This document shows, piece by piece, positions 39,782 to 48,927 of a DNA stretch of 64,000 bases. This stretch comes from Nocardia sputorum (GTDB lineage: Bacteria; Actinomycetota; Actinomycetes; Mycobacteriales; Mycobacteriaceae). The notes beneath the pieces were generated by a model, which ran no database searches, was not told the DNA's origin, and saw only the letters and a program-made list of their open reading frames with translations. A program made the translations under genes and the position numbers. The DNA is taken from positions 5,518,001 to 5,582,000 of the forward strand of contig NZ_AP026978.1 of the NCBI RefSeq assembly GCF_027924405.1, read 5' to 3'. Numbering within the stretch: position 1 is the stretch's first letter; the number at the start of each line of letters is the position of its first letter.

Positions 39782-42349
39782 ATGACGACTTCCACCACCC
39801 GGGCTCCGCGGAACCCGGACGCAGGCGCGGACACGTCACTGTCGCACCGGCAGATCCTGACCATCCTGTCCGGCCTGCTGCTCGGCATGTTCCTGGCCGC
39901 GCTCGACCAGAACATCGTCAGCGTCGCGATTGTCAAGATCGCCAACAGCTTGCACGGCTTCGACGAACAGGCATGGGCGACCACCGCTTACCTGATCACC
40001 GCGACGATCACCACGCCGCTGTACGGCAAGCTGGCCGACATCTACGGCCGTAAGCCGTTCTACCTCACGGCGATCGGCCTGTTCGTCATCGGCTCGGTGG
40101 CGTGCACGTTCGCGGGCTCGATGTATCAGCTCGCCGCCTTCCGCGCCTTCCAGGGTCTGGGCGCGGGCGGGCTGATGTCGTTGGCGTTCACCATCATCGG
40201 TGACATCGTCCCGGTCCGGGAACGGGTGCGGTACCAGGGCTATTTCATGATGGTGTTCGGCACCGCGACGGTGCTCGGCCCGGTGCTGGGCGGCTTCTTC
40301 TCCGACTACGAAGAACTCGGCGGCATCGAAGGCTGGCGGTGGGTGTTCCTGGTGAACGTCCCGGTCGGCCTACTGGCCCTGCTCGTGGTGGCCAAGGTGC
40401 TCAACGTGCCGCACCAGCGCCAGCAGCACCGCATCGACTGGTTCGGCGCGCTGACGCTGACGATCTGCGTGGTGCCGCTGCTGATCGTCGCCGAACAGGG
40501 ACGCCACTGGGGCTGGTCGTCGGACAAGTCGCTGCTCTGCTACGGCATCGGCGCGGCGGGCCTGGTGCTGTTCGTGCTGGTCGAGTTCCTGATGAAGGAC
40601 TCCGCGCTGATTCCCCTGCGGCTGTTCAAGAACTCGACCTTCAGCGTCACCATCGCGGGCGGCTTCATCGTCGGTGTGGCGATGTTCGGCGCGATCACCA
40701 TGGTTCCGCAGTACTTCCAGGTCGTGCGCGGCTACTCCCCGACGAAGGCAGGCCTGCTCATGTTGCCGCTGGTGCTGGGCATCACGGTCGGCTCGCAGGC
40801 GGCCGGGCGGATCACCAAGCGGACGGGACGCTACAAGATCCTGCCGGTGGCGGGCACGTTCATCGTCGCCGTCGGCGCGGCCCTGTACGCGCAGGTGGAA
40901 TACGACAGCCCGCTGTGGCAGCCGCTGGCGATCGGCGCGGTGATCGGTCTCGGGCTCGGCTGTTGCATGCAGACGCTGATCATCGCCGCGCAGAACGCCG
41001 GACCGCGCTCGGACATGGGCGTTTCCACCGCGTCGGCCACGTTCTTCCGGCAGATGGGCGGCACGCTGGGCGTCGCGGTGTTCCTGACCATCCTGTTCAA
41101 CCTGCTACCGCACCGGATCATCGACGCGTTCGGCGGCGCGCTGCCGCCCGGGTTCGGCGCCGACCAGCTCAGCGGCATGCAGTCGAACACCAGCGGCATC
41201 GCCGCGCTCCCCGACGCGCTGAAGGTGCCGATCCTCACCGGCTTCACCGACTCCATGCACGGCGTCTTCTACGCGGCGGCCGGGGTCGCGCTGCTGGCCT
41301 GCGTGGTGCTCATGTTCATGAAGGAGATTCCGCTACAGGACGTTCCGGCGCCCACCGCGCAGGCGCCGGTCGACGAGACCGAAGCCGCCGAGTCGCACTG
41401 GGAGGCGGATCAGGTCTGGGAGGGCGCCGCGCAGGCGCTCTCGGAGCCGGAACCGGTACTCGCCGCGGCCGCGGGCGGTTACGCCTCGAGCGATCCCGCA
41501 GGTAACGGCGCCTACCGGCGCGAGCCCCGGGCGAGCTTCGACGGCGCCGAGCACGACGGCCGTTCCCTCGGCGGCTACGTGCACCGCGAGGACGGCAGGC
41601 CCGTGCCCGCCGCCGCGCTGACGCTGATCGACCAGCATGGGCGGCAAGCCGCGCGGACCAGCGGCGGCGCGGACGGCGGTTATCTCGTCACCGCGCCCGA
41701 CGCGGGCAATTACGTGCTGATCGTGTCGGCCGCGGGCCATCAGCCCGCCGCGGTCAACGTGACCGTGGGCGACCGGCCGCAGCAATTCGACGTCACCCTG
41801 CTCGGCTCCGGCGAAGTGTCCGGCGTGGTCCGATCGAGCACCCTCGGCGAGCCGCTGCCCGGCGCCACCGTCACGCTGACCGACCTGGACGGCGAGGTCG
41901 TCGGATCCGCGACCGCGGCGGCCGACGGCGCCTACGTATGCCACGGCGTGGTGCCGGGCACGTACACGGTCGTGGCGGTCGCCGAGCACATGCGTCCCAG
42001 CGCGGCCGCGCTCACCGTGCCGGACAGCGGGCTGCTGCGGCACGACATCGAGCTCACGCCGATGGCGGTGCTGGCCGGGTCGGCGTGGTCGGACGGCGGC
42101 CGGGCGATCGCGGACGTGCAGATCAGTGTGCTCGACGCGGCGGGCGCTCTGACGGCCACCACGCGCACCGACGAGAACGGCCGTTACGTCGTCGCGGATC
42201 TCGCCGAAGGCGACTACACGGTCGTGGCGCGCGGCTACCCGGCGGTGACCAGCCGGGTCACGGTGAGCGGGGGCGAGGTCGCCCACGACGTGCGGCTGAG
42301 CTACGAACTCTCGGACGAGGCGACCGAGAACATTCCGCCGACCCGCTGA
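39782..42349 (+). CDS. DHA2-family MFS exporter with three C-terminal carboxypeptidase-regulatory-like domains
   Basis: An 855-residue fusion. Residues 1-530 are a 14-helix drug:H+ antiporter of the EmrB/QacA group: motif A YGKLADIYGRKPFYL (about 80-95), motif C region FGTATVLGPVLGGFF, and the QacA-like pattern MLPLVLGITVGSQAAGRITKR. Residues 597-855 hold three roughly 85-residue CarboxypepD_reg/CnaB-like beta-sandwich repeats (starts near 597, 676 and 763). Each has the G-x-V, P-x-x-x-A-x-V-x-L and D-G-x-Y-x-V pattern. The repeats follow the final helix and a 60-residue acidic linker; they should be cytosolic or periplasmic depending on helix count, and their role is unknown. It ends with a strong terminator. 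Confidence 0.9.
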   Translation: MTTSTTRAPRNPDAGADTSLSHRQILTILSGLLLGMFLAALDQNIVSVAIVKIANSLHGFDEQAWATTAYLITATITTPLYGKLADIYGRKPFYLTAIGLFVIGSVACTFAGSMYQLAAFRAFQGLGAGGLMSLAFTIIGDIVPVRERVRYQGYFMMVFGTATVLGPVLGGFFSDYEELGGIEGWRWVFLVNVPVGLLALLVVAKVLNVPHQRQQHRIDWFGALTLTICVVPLLIVAEQGRHWGWSSDKSLLCYGIGAAGLVLFVLVEFLMKDSALIPLRLFKNSTFSVTIAGGFIVGVAMFGAITMVPQYFQVVRGYSPTKAGLLMLPLVLGITVGSQAAGRITKRTGRYKILPVAGTFIVAVGAALYAQVEYDSPLWQPLAIGAVIGLGLGCCMQTLIIAAQNAGPRSDMGVSTASATFFRQMGGTLGVAVFLTILFNLLPHRIIDAFGGALPPGFGADQLSGMQSNTSGIAALPDALKVPILTGFTDSMHGVFYAAAGVALLACVVLMFMKEIPLQDVPAPTAQAPVDETEAAESHWEADQVWEGAAQALSEPEPVLAAAAGGYASSDPAGNGAYRREPRASFDGAEHDGRSLGGYVHREDGRPVPAAALTLIDQHGRQAARTSGGADGGYLVTAPDAGNYVLIVSAAGHQPAAVNVTVGDRPQQFDVTLLGSGEVSGVVRSSTLGEPLPGATVTLTDLDGEVVGSATAAADGAYVCHGVVPGTYTVVAVAEHMRPSAAALTVPDSGLLRHDIELTPMAVLAGSAWSDGGRAIADVQISVLDAAGALTATTRTDENGRYVVADLAEGDYTVVARGYPAVTSRVTVSGGEVAHDVRLSYELSDEATENIPPTR

Positions 42350-42366
42350 CGGGTCCCGGAACGCTC

Positions 42367-42402
42367 GCCAGGGGCGGTGGTGCGAACACCACCGCCCCTG
42401 GC
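42367..42402 (+). terminator. Strong hairpin terminator
   Basis: A 16-bp perfect stem of GCCAGGGGCGGTGGTG and its complement, with a CGAA tetraloop, lies 18 bp after the exporter stop and is followed by CCGTTT. It terminates the MarR-exporter operon. Confidence 0.88.
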
Positions 42403-42647
42403 CGTTTCCCGGCCACGGCTGATCGACGGAATGCGCGACGGCGCAATCCACGCCACAGGAACGCGAACGGTGACGTCGGCCCGGTCGGCGACACACCCGC
42501 ATGCCGAATGCCCCCGTGAGGCGCAGTCGCTCCGCAGCCCGAGCCCACCCCAGAGCTGCGGTGTGTCCGTTGGCTCCTGCGCGGACCCTGACCCATCGGC
42601 AGTCCTCGCGAGGTCGTGGACAATTCCCCGCGCCCCTCAACCGTGGT

Positions 42648-43667
42648 TCACTCCTCCGCCCGAGGTCGCTTGTGATCGCCGAACGGTTCGTCGCGCTCCC
42701 GGACTGCCTCGCGGAAACCCGCGGTGGCGGCTCGCGTCTGGAAGTCGTAGCCCTCTCGGGTGTGCCGGGCGATGCCGTCGAAAACCGTGCTGATCATGCC
42801 CGAGTTGGCCACGCCCTGGGCGTACAGCGCCGAGTTGAGCGCCAGCTTCGCCATCATCAGCTGGTTGACCGGCATGCGCGCGATCCGCGCGACGAATTCC
42901 TCGGTGCGGGCATCGAGTTCGTCGGCGGGCCACGATTCGATCGCCAGTCCCCATTCCACCGCCTGCTTTCCGGTGAGACAGTCGCCGGTGAACAGCAGGC
43001 GCTTGGCGCGCTGGTCACCGAGGCGATGCGCCCACATGCCCGCCGCGGGGACACCCCAGACCCGGGTGGGCGGGTAGCCGATCTTGGTGTCGTCGGCGCA
43101 GATGATCTGGTCGGCGAACAGGGCGATGTCGCTGCCGCCCGCAACGGCGAAACCGTGCAGTTTGGCCACGGTGGGCTTGTTCGCCTGCATCAGGCTGGCG
43201 AAACCCCGGTTGAACCGGCTCATCATCGCGTAGTCGATCATCGGGTCCCAGGTCCGCGCCGGATCGTGATTGCGGCCTTGCACCACCGGATCGATGACCG
43301 TCCCCGCCACGTCGCCGGAGCCGCCCGCGACCGCGAAACTCTGCTCGGCGAACATGCTCAGGTCGTATCCGCCGCAGAAGCCCTTGCCGCGCCCGGACAA
43401 CAGGATCACGTGCACGCGCGGATCCAGGTCCGCGCGTTCGACCGCGTGCGCCAGATCGAGCGGGGTGTCGGGGGTGATCGCGTTGCCCTTCTCCGGCCGG
43501 TCGAAGGTGATGCGCGCGATGCGGCCGTCCCGCTCGTAGGTCAGTGTCCGGTACTCGCGCGTGTCGTCCGGGGCGGGGCGTCCGGTCCACGGTGAGTCCG
43601 GCGTCTCGGTCCACCCGCGATACCACGCGCCCGCGCCGCCACCGGCCTGGATGTCACTGTCGGTCAT
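42648..43667 (-). CDS. Crotonase/enoyl-CoA hydratase-family protein
   Basis: A 339-residue crotonase-fold enzyme, longer than the usual 260 because of an N-terminal 50-residue extension and an insert after the oxyanion region. Motifs: RIARITFDRPEKGNAITPD, oxyanion GRGKGFCGGYDLS, a long inserted loop to MSRFNRGFASLMQANKPTVA, then VAKLHGFAVAGGSDIALFAD. The pair of glutamates of classical hydratases is not obvious: the second oxyanion region reads GVPAAGMWAHRLG. Mycobacterial EchA-type hydratases of this shape act on bulky acyl-CoAs or as hydrolases. AAGGGAAAG precedes ATG 43667. It is divergent from a TetR gene with an 18-bp palindrome between. Confidence 0.85.
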   Translation of the reverse strand: MTDSDIQAGGGAGAWYRGWTETPDSPWTGRPAPDDTREYRTLTYERDGRIARITFDRPEKGNAITPDTPLDLAHAVERADLDPRVHVILLSGRGKGFCGGYDLSMFAEQSFAVAGGSGDVAGTVIDPVVQGRNHDPARTWDPMIDYAMMSRFNRGFASLMQANKPTVAKLHGFAVAGGSDIALFADQIICADDTKIGYPPTRVWGVPAAGMWAHRLGDQRAKRLLFTGDCLTGKQAVEWGLAIESWPADELDARTEEFVARIARMPVNQLMMAKLALNSALYAQGVANSGMISTVFDGIARHTREGYDFQTRAATAGFREAVRERDEPFGDHKRPRAEE

Positions 43668-43728
43668 CGCTTTCCCTTCGACGCTGGTCCGGAACCCGGT
43701 CTCCGCAGTCTGGCGCACCGACCATTTG

Positions 43729-43746
43729 ACAGTCAATATTGACTGT
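43729..43746. promoter_or_regulatory. 18-bp perfect palindrome, TetR operator
   Basis: ACAGTCAAT-ATTGACTGT is perfect and extends with one mismatch to TTG...GAA on both sides (about 24 bp). It sits midway between the divergent crotonase and TetR genes and is almost certainly the operator of that TetR. Confidence 0.75.
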
Positions 43747-43776
43747 GAAAATGTGGCGCCGACGGGAGGAGCCGGA

Positions 43777-44376
43777 ATGGCCGGAGTGCGCGAGGAGCGG
43801 AAACGAGCGACCCGTGTCCGCATTCTCGACGCCGCCGCCGATCTGCTGGCCGAACACGGCTACCGCGAGCTGTCGACCCTGTCGGTGCAGCGCGCGGCGG
43901 GTGTCAGCCGGGGGGCGCTGTTGCATCACTTCCCGACACTGGGCGCGTTGATCGGCGAACTGGTCGGGCATCTGGTAGCACGCAACGAGGCGGCCGTCCG
44001 CGAGGCCGCCGCCGGGCTCGACCACGGAGCCGATCCCGTGCTGCGCGCCCTGACCGCCCTCTACGAGTCGATGGCGCGACCGGCGGCGCAAGCCGAGTTC
44101 GAGTTGTGGGCGGCGGCGCGGACCGATCCGGCGCTCGCCGAGGCGTTGCGGACGGCCGAACGAAACGCCGGGCGGGACCTGCGGCGCGTGGTGGACGCGC
44201 TGTTCGGTCCGGACGTCGTCGCCCATCCGCGCTATCCGGACGTCCGCGACCTCACCATCGCGATACTGCGCGGCACCGCGATATCGCGCCCGCTGCGAAG
44301 CTCCGAACGCGCCGCTACGGCAACCATCGACCGATGGGCGGAGGCCATGACAGTTCTTCTCGCGCAGAACTCCTAG
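43777..44376 (+). CDS. TetR-family transcriptional regulator
   Basis: A 199-residue TetR with HTH STLSVQRAAGVSRGALLHHFP. The C-terminal ligand domain includes LTALYESMARPAAQAEFELW and RDLTIAILRGTAISRPLRS, typical of the FadR-like actinobacterial TetRs that regulate acyl-CoA genes. GGGAGGAG precedes ATG 43777. Its divergent partner is the crotonase; the 18-bp palindrome between them is the likely binding site, so crotonase expression is probably ligand-inducible. Confidence 0.9.
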   Translation: MAGVREERKRATRVRILDAAADLLAEHGYRELSTLSVQRAAGVSRGALLHHFPTLGALIGELVGHLVARNEAAVREAAAGLDHGADPVLRALTALYESMARPAAQAEFELWAAARTDPALAEALRTAERNAGRDLRRVVDALFGPDVVAHPRYPDVRDLTIAILRGTAISRPLRSSERAATATIDRWAEAMTVLLAQNS

Positions 44377-44596
44377 CAATCGACAGGCGTCGGCGTAGCC
44401 GAATCGACTGTGATACGTGTCACTTCCATCGCAGATTGTGCCGTCTCCCACACTGTCGTTATCCTGGCTGCACTTTGAGACCATCGAGTCTCAATGCAGC
44501 CTTCGACGGGGCCGGGTTCGACCACCGCACGGCGCCGGCGGAGGCCGATCCTGCCGGGGAGCGCCTGCGGCGCCTGTATCACCAGGAGCAAACGCC

Positions 44597-45502
44597 ATGC
44601 GATCGAAGTGGATCTCTGCGGCCATCGGTTTCACGGCGATGGCGCTGTCATGCGTAGGACCGGGCAGCGGGCCCGCCGTCGCCGCACCGGATTGCCCGAG
44701 CATGTACGTCGTGGCGATCCCAGGAACATGGGAGACCACCGACCGGCCGGACGAGCGCCCCGGCCCCGGAATGCTGGCCGGAGTCACCAGCGGACTGCCG
44801 TCCTCGGTCCGGGTGGACTACGTCAGCTACGCGGCCACGGCCTTCCCGTGGGAGAGCGAAGTTTACGGCGCCTCGAAGCGGGAGGCCGTGGACAACGCGC
44901 GCGGCATGATCGGCGCGATGGCCAGGGAGTGCGGCGCGACCAAGATCGCACTGCTCGGCTACAGCCAGGGCGCGGACGCCGCCGGTGATCTCGCCGCCGA
45001 GATCGGCACCGGGATCGGCGTCGTGCCGCCGCACCGGATCGCCGCGGTCGGGCTCATCTCCGACCCGCGCCGCTCCCCCACCGACGCGCTCGTCGGTCCG
45101 GCGGTGGGCGGCGCGGGCGCGGGCGGTCCCCGCATCGGCGGCTTCGGCTTCGTCACCCCGCAGACCCGCACCATCTGCGCGATCGGCGATCTGTACTGCT
45201 CCACGGCCTCCGACGATTTCATCACCCGCTTCGCCGGTTTCCTGGCCCAGACCTCCCACCCCGACCCGGCCAATCTCTGGCGCTACCAGCTCGAAATGGG
45301 CGCCATCGTCGGCGATCTGATGTCCAACGGCGGCATCCCCGTGTTGCAGAGCCAGCTGTCGGAATCGGCCAACCAGGAACGGGCCCGGCTGCTGGACGAG
45401 TTCTACCGCTCCGAAGCGCACACCGCCTACGGCAGCTATCCCGTCGGCGGCGGAGCGACCGCGCTGTCGTGGATGCGCGACTGGCTGGCGTCACTGGCCT
45501 GA
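44597..45502 (+). CDS. Cutinase-family serine esterase, secreted
   Basis: A 301-residue exported esterase of the cutinase family (mycobacterial Culp type). ATG 44597 has AGGAG eight bases upstream. A signal peptide (WISAAIGFTAMALSCVG, ending AVA-AP) is clear. Nucleophile Ser123 in LLGYSQGADAAG; the Asp is in ICAIGDLYCS and a His in AQTSHPDPANLWRYQ. Cysteines (PDC, RTICAIGDLYC) suggest two disulfides. A C-terminal helix of 60 residues follows the cutinase domain. Culp proteins degrade lipid polyesters or phospholipids outside the cell. Confidence 0.92.
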   Translation: MRSKWISAAIGFTAMALSCVGPGSGPAVAAPDCPSMYVVAIPGTWETTDRPDERPGPGMLAGVTSGLPSSVRVDYVSYAATAFPWESEVYGASKREAVDNARGMIGAMARECGATKIALLGYSQGADAAGDLAAEIGTGIGVVPPHRIAAVGLISDPRRSPTDALVGPAVGGAGAGGPRIGGFGFVTPQTRTICAIGDLYCSTASDDFITRFAGFLAQTSHPDPANLWRYQLEMGAIVGDLMSNGGIPVLQSQLSESANQERARLLDEFYRSEAHTAYGSYPVGGGATALSWMRDWLASLA

Positions 45503-45774
45503 GTCGGCCACCCCCAACCCGTGCCGCTCACCTCGCACGACTGGACGCGGGCGAGGATGACCTCAACGCGCTGCGCACGGTCCTCGGCCAGTCCGGCATC
45601 GGGGCGCGCCAGTCCAAGCAGCTGGGTTCGTCCGCCGCGCCCCGGCGCACCGTCCCCGAGCATGGGCGGCCGACCCGAGCCCGTCGCAGCAGCCCGGCAG
45701 TCGGGACAGTCGGCGAGATGACTGGCACCGACCTGAGCGGTATACCGCCTGCGCCGAAGACAGCACGCACCGCG

Positions 45775-46299
45775 TCACCGGAGGCGCAGCGCCGTCAGCC
45801 GCCAGCCCGCCGAGCGGGTTCGCACGATGCGTGCCGCCAACGCGAAACGGCGCGCGCCCCGGCCGTAGGTGGCGAAGACCTCGGCGGTCTTGTCGTCCAC
45901 CAGGACCACGCTCACCCGGATCGGCGCCGCGACGCCGAGAGTGCGGCCGGGCACGAGATCGGCCCCGATCAACGTGCGCACCGCGGCGACGACCGTGGCG
46001 TCGGCCACAGTCGCCAGGTGCGGCAGGGGTCTCCTGCGGTCGAGCACTTCGAGGACGATCCGCACCGCCGACTCGGCGAACCGGCGCGCCGCGGAGCGTG
46101 TTTCGTCCCCCGCGGGTGCGGTGGATGGATGACTGCGACGTACCACGCCGCGTATCCCGGCACTCGACCGGCCGGAAGCCGCGTGCGGCCGGGTGCGGCA
46201 CGGCAACGCCCGAGCGGGTGCCGGATCGGCGCGCCTGCGGCTGTCCAACGGCGGCTCCGGATTCGGCGCAGGCGTCAACCAATCCTGATAACCAGTCAT
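45775..46299 (-). CDS. Rv3235-family protein (DUF6459-like)
   Basis: A 174-residue protein. The first 80 residues are low-complexity Pro/Arg/Ala. The conserved part is AARRFAESAVRIVLEVLDRR, then VRVSVVLVDDKTAEVFATYG and ALAARIVRTRSAGWRLTALR, which matches the Rv3235 family pattern of mycolate actinobacteria. The family has unknown function and is often near secA; that context is not seen here. The gene starts at ATG 46299, preceded by AAGGG. Confidence 0.75.
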   Translation of the reverse strand: MTGYQDWLTPAPNPEPPLDSRRRADPAPARALPCRTRPHAASGRSSAGIRGVVRRSHPSTAPAGDETRSAARRFAESAVRIVLEVLDRRRPLPHLATVADATVVAAVRTLIGADLVPGRTLGVAAPIRVSVVLVDDKTAEVFATYGRGARRFALAARIVRTRSAGWRLTALRLR

Positions 46300-46506
46300 G
46301 CACATCCCTTCGAAATCCGGTGGCCAGAGCCCTGTGCTGACCGATTCTGCGGACGCGCCGCCGGAAGTCGCGGGTAGTCGGCTACCTGATTCCGTCCGGA
46401 CGTGCCGCCACCGGAATCGGGCGGGCACGAAGTCCGACCTATGTTGGAGGCGGCGAGCTTCGGCCGGGCAGCGGAGACCTGGATGACCGACGAGCGAGGA
46501 GCGGAT

Positions 46507-47730
46507 ATGACCGTGCCCGGAAAGTCCGCGACCCCGCGTCGCGTCGCCCGCGCCGGGCTGCTCGCGCTCGCCGGCGCGCTCGCCGCGTATCTCGCCCTCG
46601 GCCAACTGCTCGCGGTCCTGCCGGTTTCCTGGACGATGCCGTTGCTGCGCAACGCGTTCGTCCAGTCGGCCGTGCTCTTGCTCGGCGCGGTCCGGGACGC
46701 GCTCGGCTCGTGGAACATGGTGCTGGCGGTGATCGCGACCGGGCTCGCGGTGACGGCGTTGCGCTCGGGGAAGCGTGGACGGCGCTCGGCGGGCGCGGTG
46801 ACCGGCGTGTCCGCCGCCGGTCTGGTCCTGTCCGTCGTGACCAGCGCGACGCTGGTGTTCGCGGGGCGCGACGCGGCGGGCGTCTGGATTCCGTTCGCCC
46901 CGGCCGTCCCGTTCAGCACCGTCGGCGATGCTCCTGCCGAGACCGTCACCTACGCGACCGTCGACGGGCAACCCATCCAGGCGGATCTGTACCTGCCCGC
47001 GCCGGGGCCGGTACCGGCGCCGCTGGTGGTGAGCATCCACGGCGGCGCGTTCGTCGGGGGCAGTCGCGGCACCGACGCCTACACGAGCTGGCTGGCCGGC
47101 AACGGATACGCCGTGCTCGACGTGGACTACCGCCTCTCCGGCGCGGCCGACCACCGCTGGGACACCGCGGACGCCGACATCGCGTGCGCGCTGACCTGGG
47201 CCGCCGCGAACGCGCAGCGGTACCACTGGGATATGCGCCGGGTCGCCACGTTCGGCGAATCGGCGGGCGGCAATCTGGCCGTCAACGTCGCGAACAAGAG
47301 CAACGCGGGCGCCCTGCGGCCCAGCTGCGGCAGCGCCGCGGAGCTGCCGAAAGTGCGCGCGGCGATCGCGCTGTACCCGGCGGTGGACCTGGCCGCGTCG
47401 GGCACGGAGACCGCGCTCGGCGTCGACGCGGCCCGGCAATACCTCGGCGGAACGCCCGAACAGTATCCCGCCCGCTACGCCGCGACGAGCTCCGCTCCGC
47501 ACGTCACCGTCGACTCCCCGCCCACCTTGCTGGTCCAGGGAGCGAGTGATCACCTCGTGCTCGCCGAGCACACCGCGGCCTACGCCACCGCGCTCGAGAC
47601 CGCGGGCGTCCCGCAGCGCTACGTCGAGCTGCCCTTCCTGGAGCACGCCTTCGGCACCACCGAATTGGACACCGGCGCGCAGGTCACCCGCGAACTCACC
47701 CGCACCTGGCTGGCGGAGTACCTGACGTAA
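46507..47730 (+). CDS. Membrane-anchored alpha/beta hydrolase (esterase)
   Basis: A 407-residue esterase. Three N-terminal membrane helices (LLALAGALAAYLALGQLLAVL, NMVLAVIATGLAVTAL, VSAAGLVLSVVTSATLVFAG) precede an HSL/carboxylesterase-type catalytic domain. Oxyanion HGGAFVGGS (about 178), nucleophile GESAGGN (about 251), acid GASDHLVL and base EHAFGTT. The catalytic domain is on the outer side or in the cytoplasm, depending on the odd helix count; with the N-terminus inside it would be extracytoplasmic. AGGAG six bases before ATG 46507 supports this start; ATG 46483 is the alternative. Confidence 0.87.
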   Translation: MTVPGKSATPRRVARAGLLALAGALAAYLALGQLLAVLPVSWTMPLLRNAFVQSAVLLLGAVRDALGSWNMVLAVIATGLAVTALRSGKRGRRSAGAVTGVSAAGLVLSVVTSATLVFAGRDAAGVWIPFAPAVPFSTVGDAPAETVTYATVDGQPIQADLYLPAPGPVPAPLVVSIHGGAFVGGSRGTDAYTSWLAGNGYAVLDVDYRLSGAADHRWDTADADIACALTWAAANAQRYHWDMRRVATFGESAGGNLAVNVANKSNAGALRPSCGSAAELPKVRAAIALYPAVDLAASGTETALGVDAARQYLGGTPEQYPARYAATSSAPHVTVDSPPTLLVQGASDHLVLAEHTAAYATALETAGVPQRYVELPFLEHAFGTTELDTGAQVTRELTRTWLAEYLT

Positions 47731-47832
47731 CCGACGCCACATCGCCGCGCCGGGAATACCCGCGTGCCCCATCCCGTTCCTTTGGTTGCCATATCCACCA
47801 AATTGAGTCAGACTGAGAACGAAGGAGGCGTC

Positions 47833-48927
47833 GTGCAGTTCGGAATCTTCACGGTCGGCGATGTGACGACCGACCCCACGACCGGCCGGACGCCGAGTGA
47901 GCACGAGCGCATCAAGGCGATGGTGACGATCGCGCGCAAGGCCGAGGAAGTCGGGCTGGACGTGTTCGCCACGGGCGAGCACCACAACCGGCCGTTCGTG
48001 CCGTCGTCGCCGACGACGATGCTCGGCTACATCGCGGCGCAGACCGAGCGGCTCCAGCTCTCCACCGCGACGACGCTGATCACCACGAACGATCCGGTGA
48101 AGATCGCCGAGGACTTCGCCATGCTGCAGCACCTGGCCGACGGGCGGGTGGACCTGATGCTCGGCCGCGGCAACACCGGGCCGGTCTACCCCTGGTTCGG
48201 CAAGGACATCCGCGACGGCATCCCGCTGGCGATCGAGAACTACCACCTGCTGCACCGGCTCTGGCGCGAAGACGTGGTCGACTGGGAGGGCAAGTTCCGC
48301 ACGCCGCTGCAGTCGTTCACCTCGACGCCGCGCCCGCTGGACGACGTGCCGCCGTTCGTCTGGCACGGCTCGATCCGCAGCCCCGAGATCGCCGAGCAGG
48401 CCGCCTACTACGGCGACGGATTCTTCGCCAACAACATCTTCTGGCCGAAGGAGCACTTCCAGCGACTGATCGCACTGTATCGGCAGCGCTACGAGCACTA
48501 CGGTCACGGCTCCGCCGACCAGGCGATCGTCGGCCTGGGCGGACAGGTGTTCATTCGCAAGAACTCCCAGGACGCGGTGCGCGAATTCCGGCCCTACTTC
48601 GACAACGCGCCGGTGTACGGGCACGGCCCGTCGCTGGAGGAGTTCACCGAACAGACGCCGCTCACCGTGGGCAGTCCGCAGGAGGTCATCGACAAGACGC
48701 TCACCTTCCGCGAGTCCTTCGGCGACTACCAGCGCCAGCTGTTCCTGATGGATCACGCCGGGCTTCCGCTGAAGACCGTGCTCGAGCAACTGGATCTGCT
48801 CGGCGAGGAAGTGGTCCCGGTGCTGCGCAAGGAGTTCGCGGCCGGACGCCCGGCGCAGGTGCCGGACGCGCCCACGCACGCGAGCCTGGTCGCCGCCCGC
48901 GACGCCGCCCTGGAGGCGACCCGATGA
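47833..48927 (+). CDS. LLM-class flavin-dependent monooxygenase
   Basis: A 364-residue luciferase-like FMN-dependent monooxygenase. Motifs: VQFGIFTVGD start strand, VFATGEHHNRPF, TTLITTNDPVKIAEDFAMLQ, LADGRVDLMLGRGNTGPVYP and WHGSIRSPEIAEQAAYYGDG. GGAGG precedes GTG 47833. The last codon overlaps the ATG of an FMN reductase (ATGA), giving the classical two-component system in which the reductase supplies reduced FMN. Similar to the CE1758/CE1759 pair of corynebacteria; the substrate is unknown. Confidence 0.92.
   Translation: MQFGIFTVGDVTTDPTTGRTPSEHERIKAMVTIARKAEEVGLDVFATGEHHNRPFVPSSPTTMLGYIAAQTERLQLSTATTLITTNDPVKIAEDFAMLQHLADGRVDLMLGRGNTGPVYPWFGKDIRDGIPLAIENYHLLHRLWREDVVDWEGKFRTPLQSFTSTPRPLDDVPPFVWHGSIRSPEIAEQAAYYGDGFFANNIFWPKEHFQRLIALYRQRYEHYGHGSADQAIVGLGGQVFIRKNSQDAVREFRPYFDNAPVYGHGPSLEEFTEQTPLTVGSPQEVIDKTLTFRESFGDYQRQLFLMDHAGLPLKTVLEQLDLLGEEVVPVLRKEFAAGRPAQVPDAPTHASLVAARDAALEATR

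Noticed and set aside
45503-45774. A gene between cutinase and the Rv3235-like gene
   Set aside because: Frames exist on both strands (for example 45528-45770 minus) but there is no ribosome site or domain and the composition is Arg/Ser/Pro-rich.
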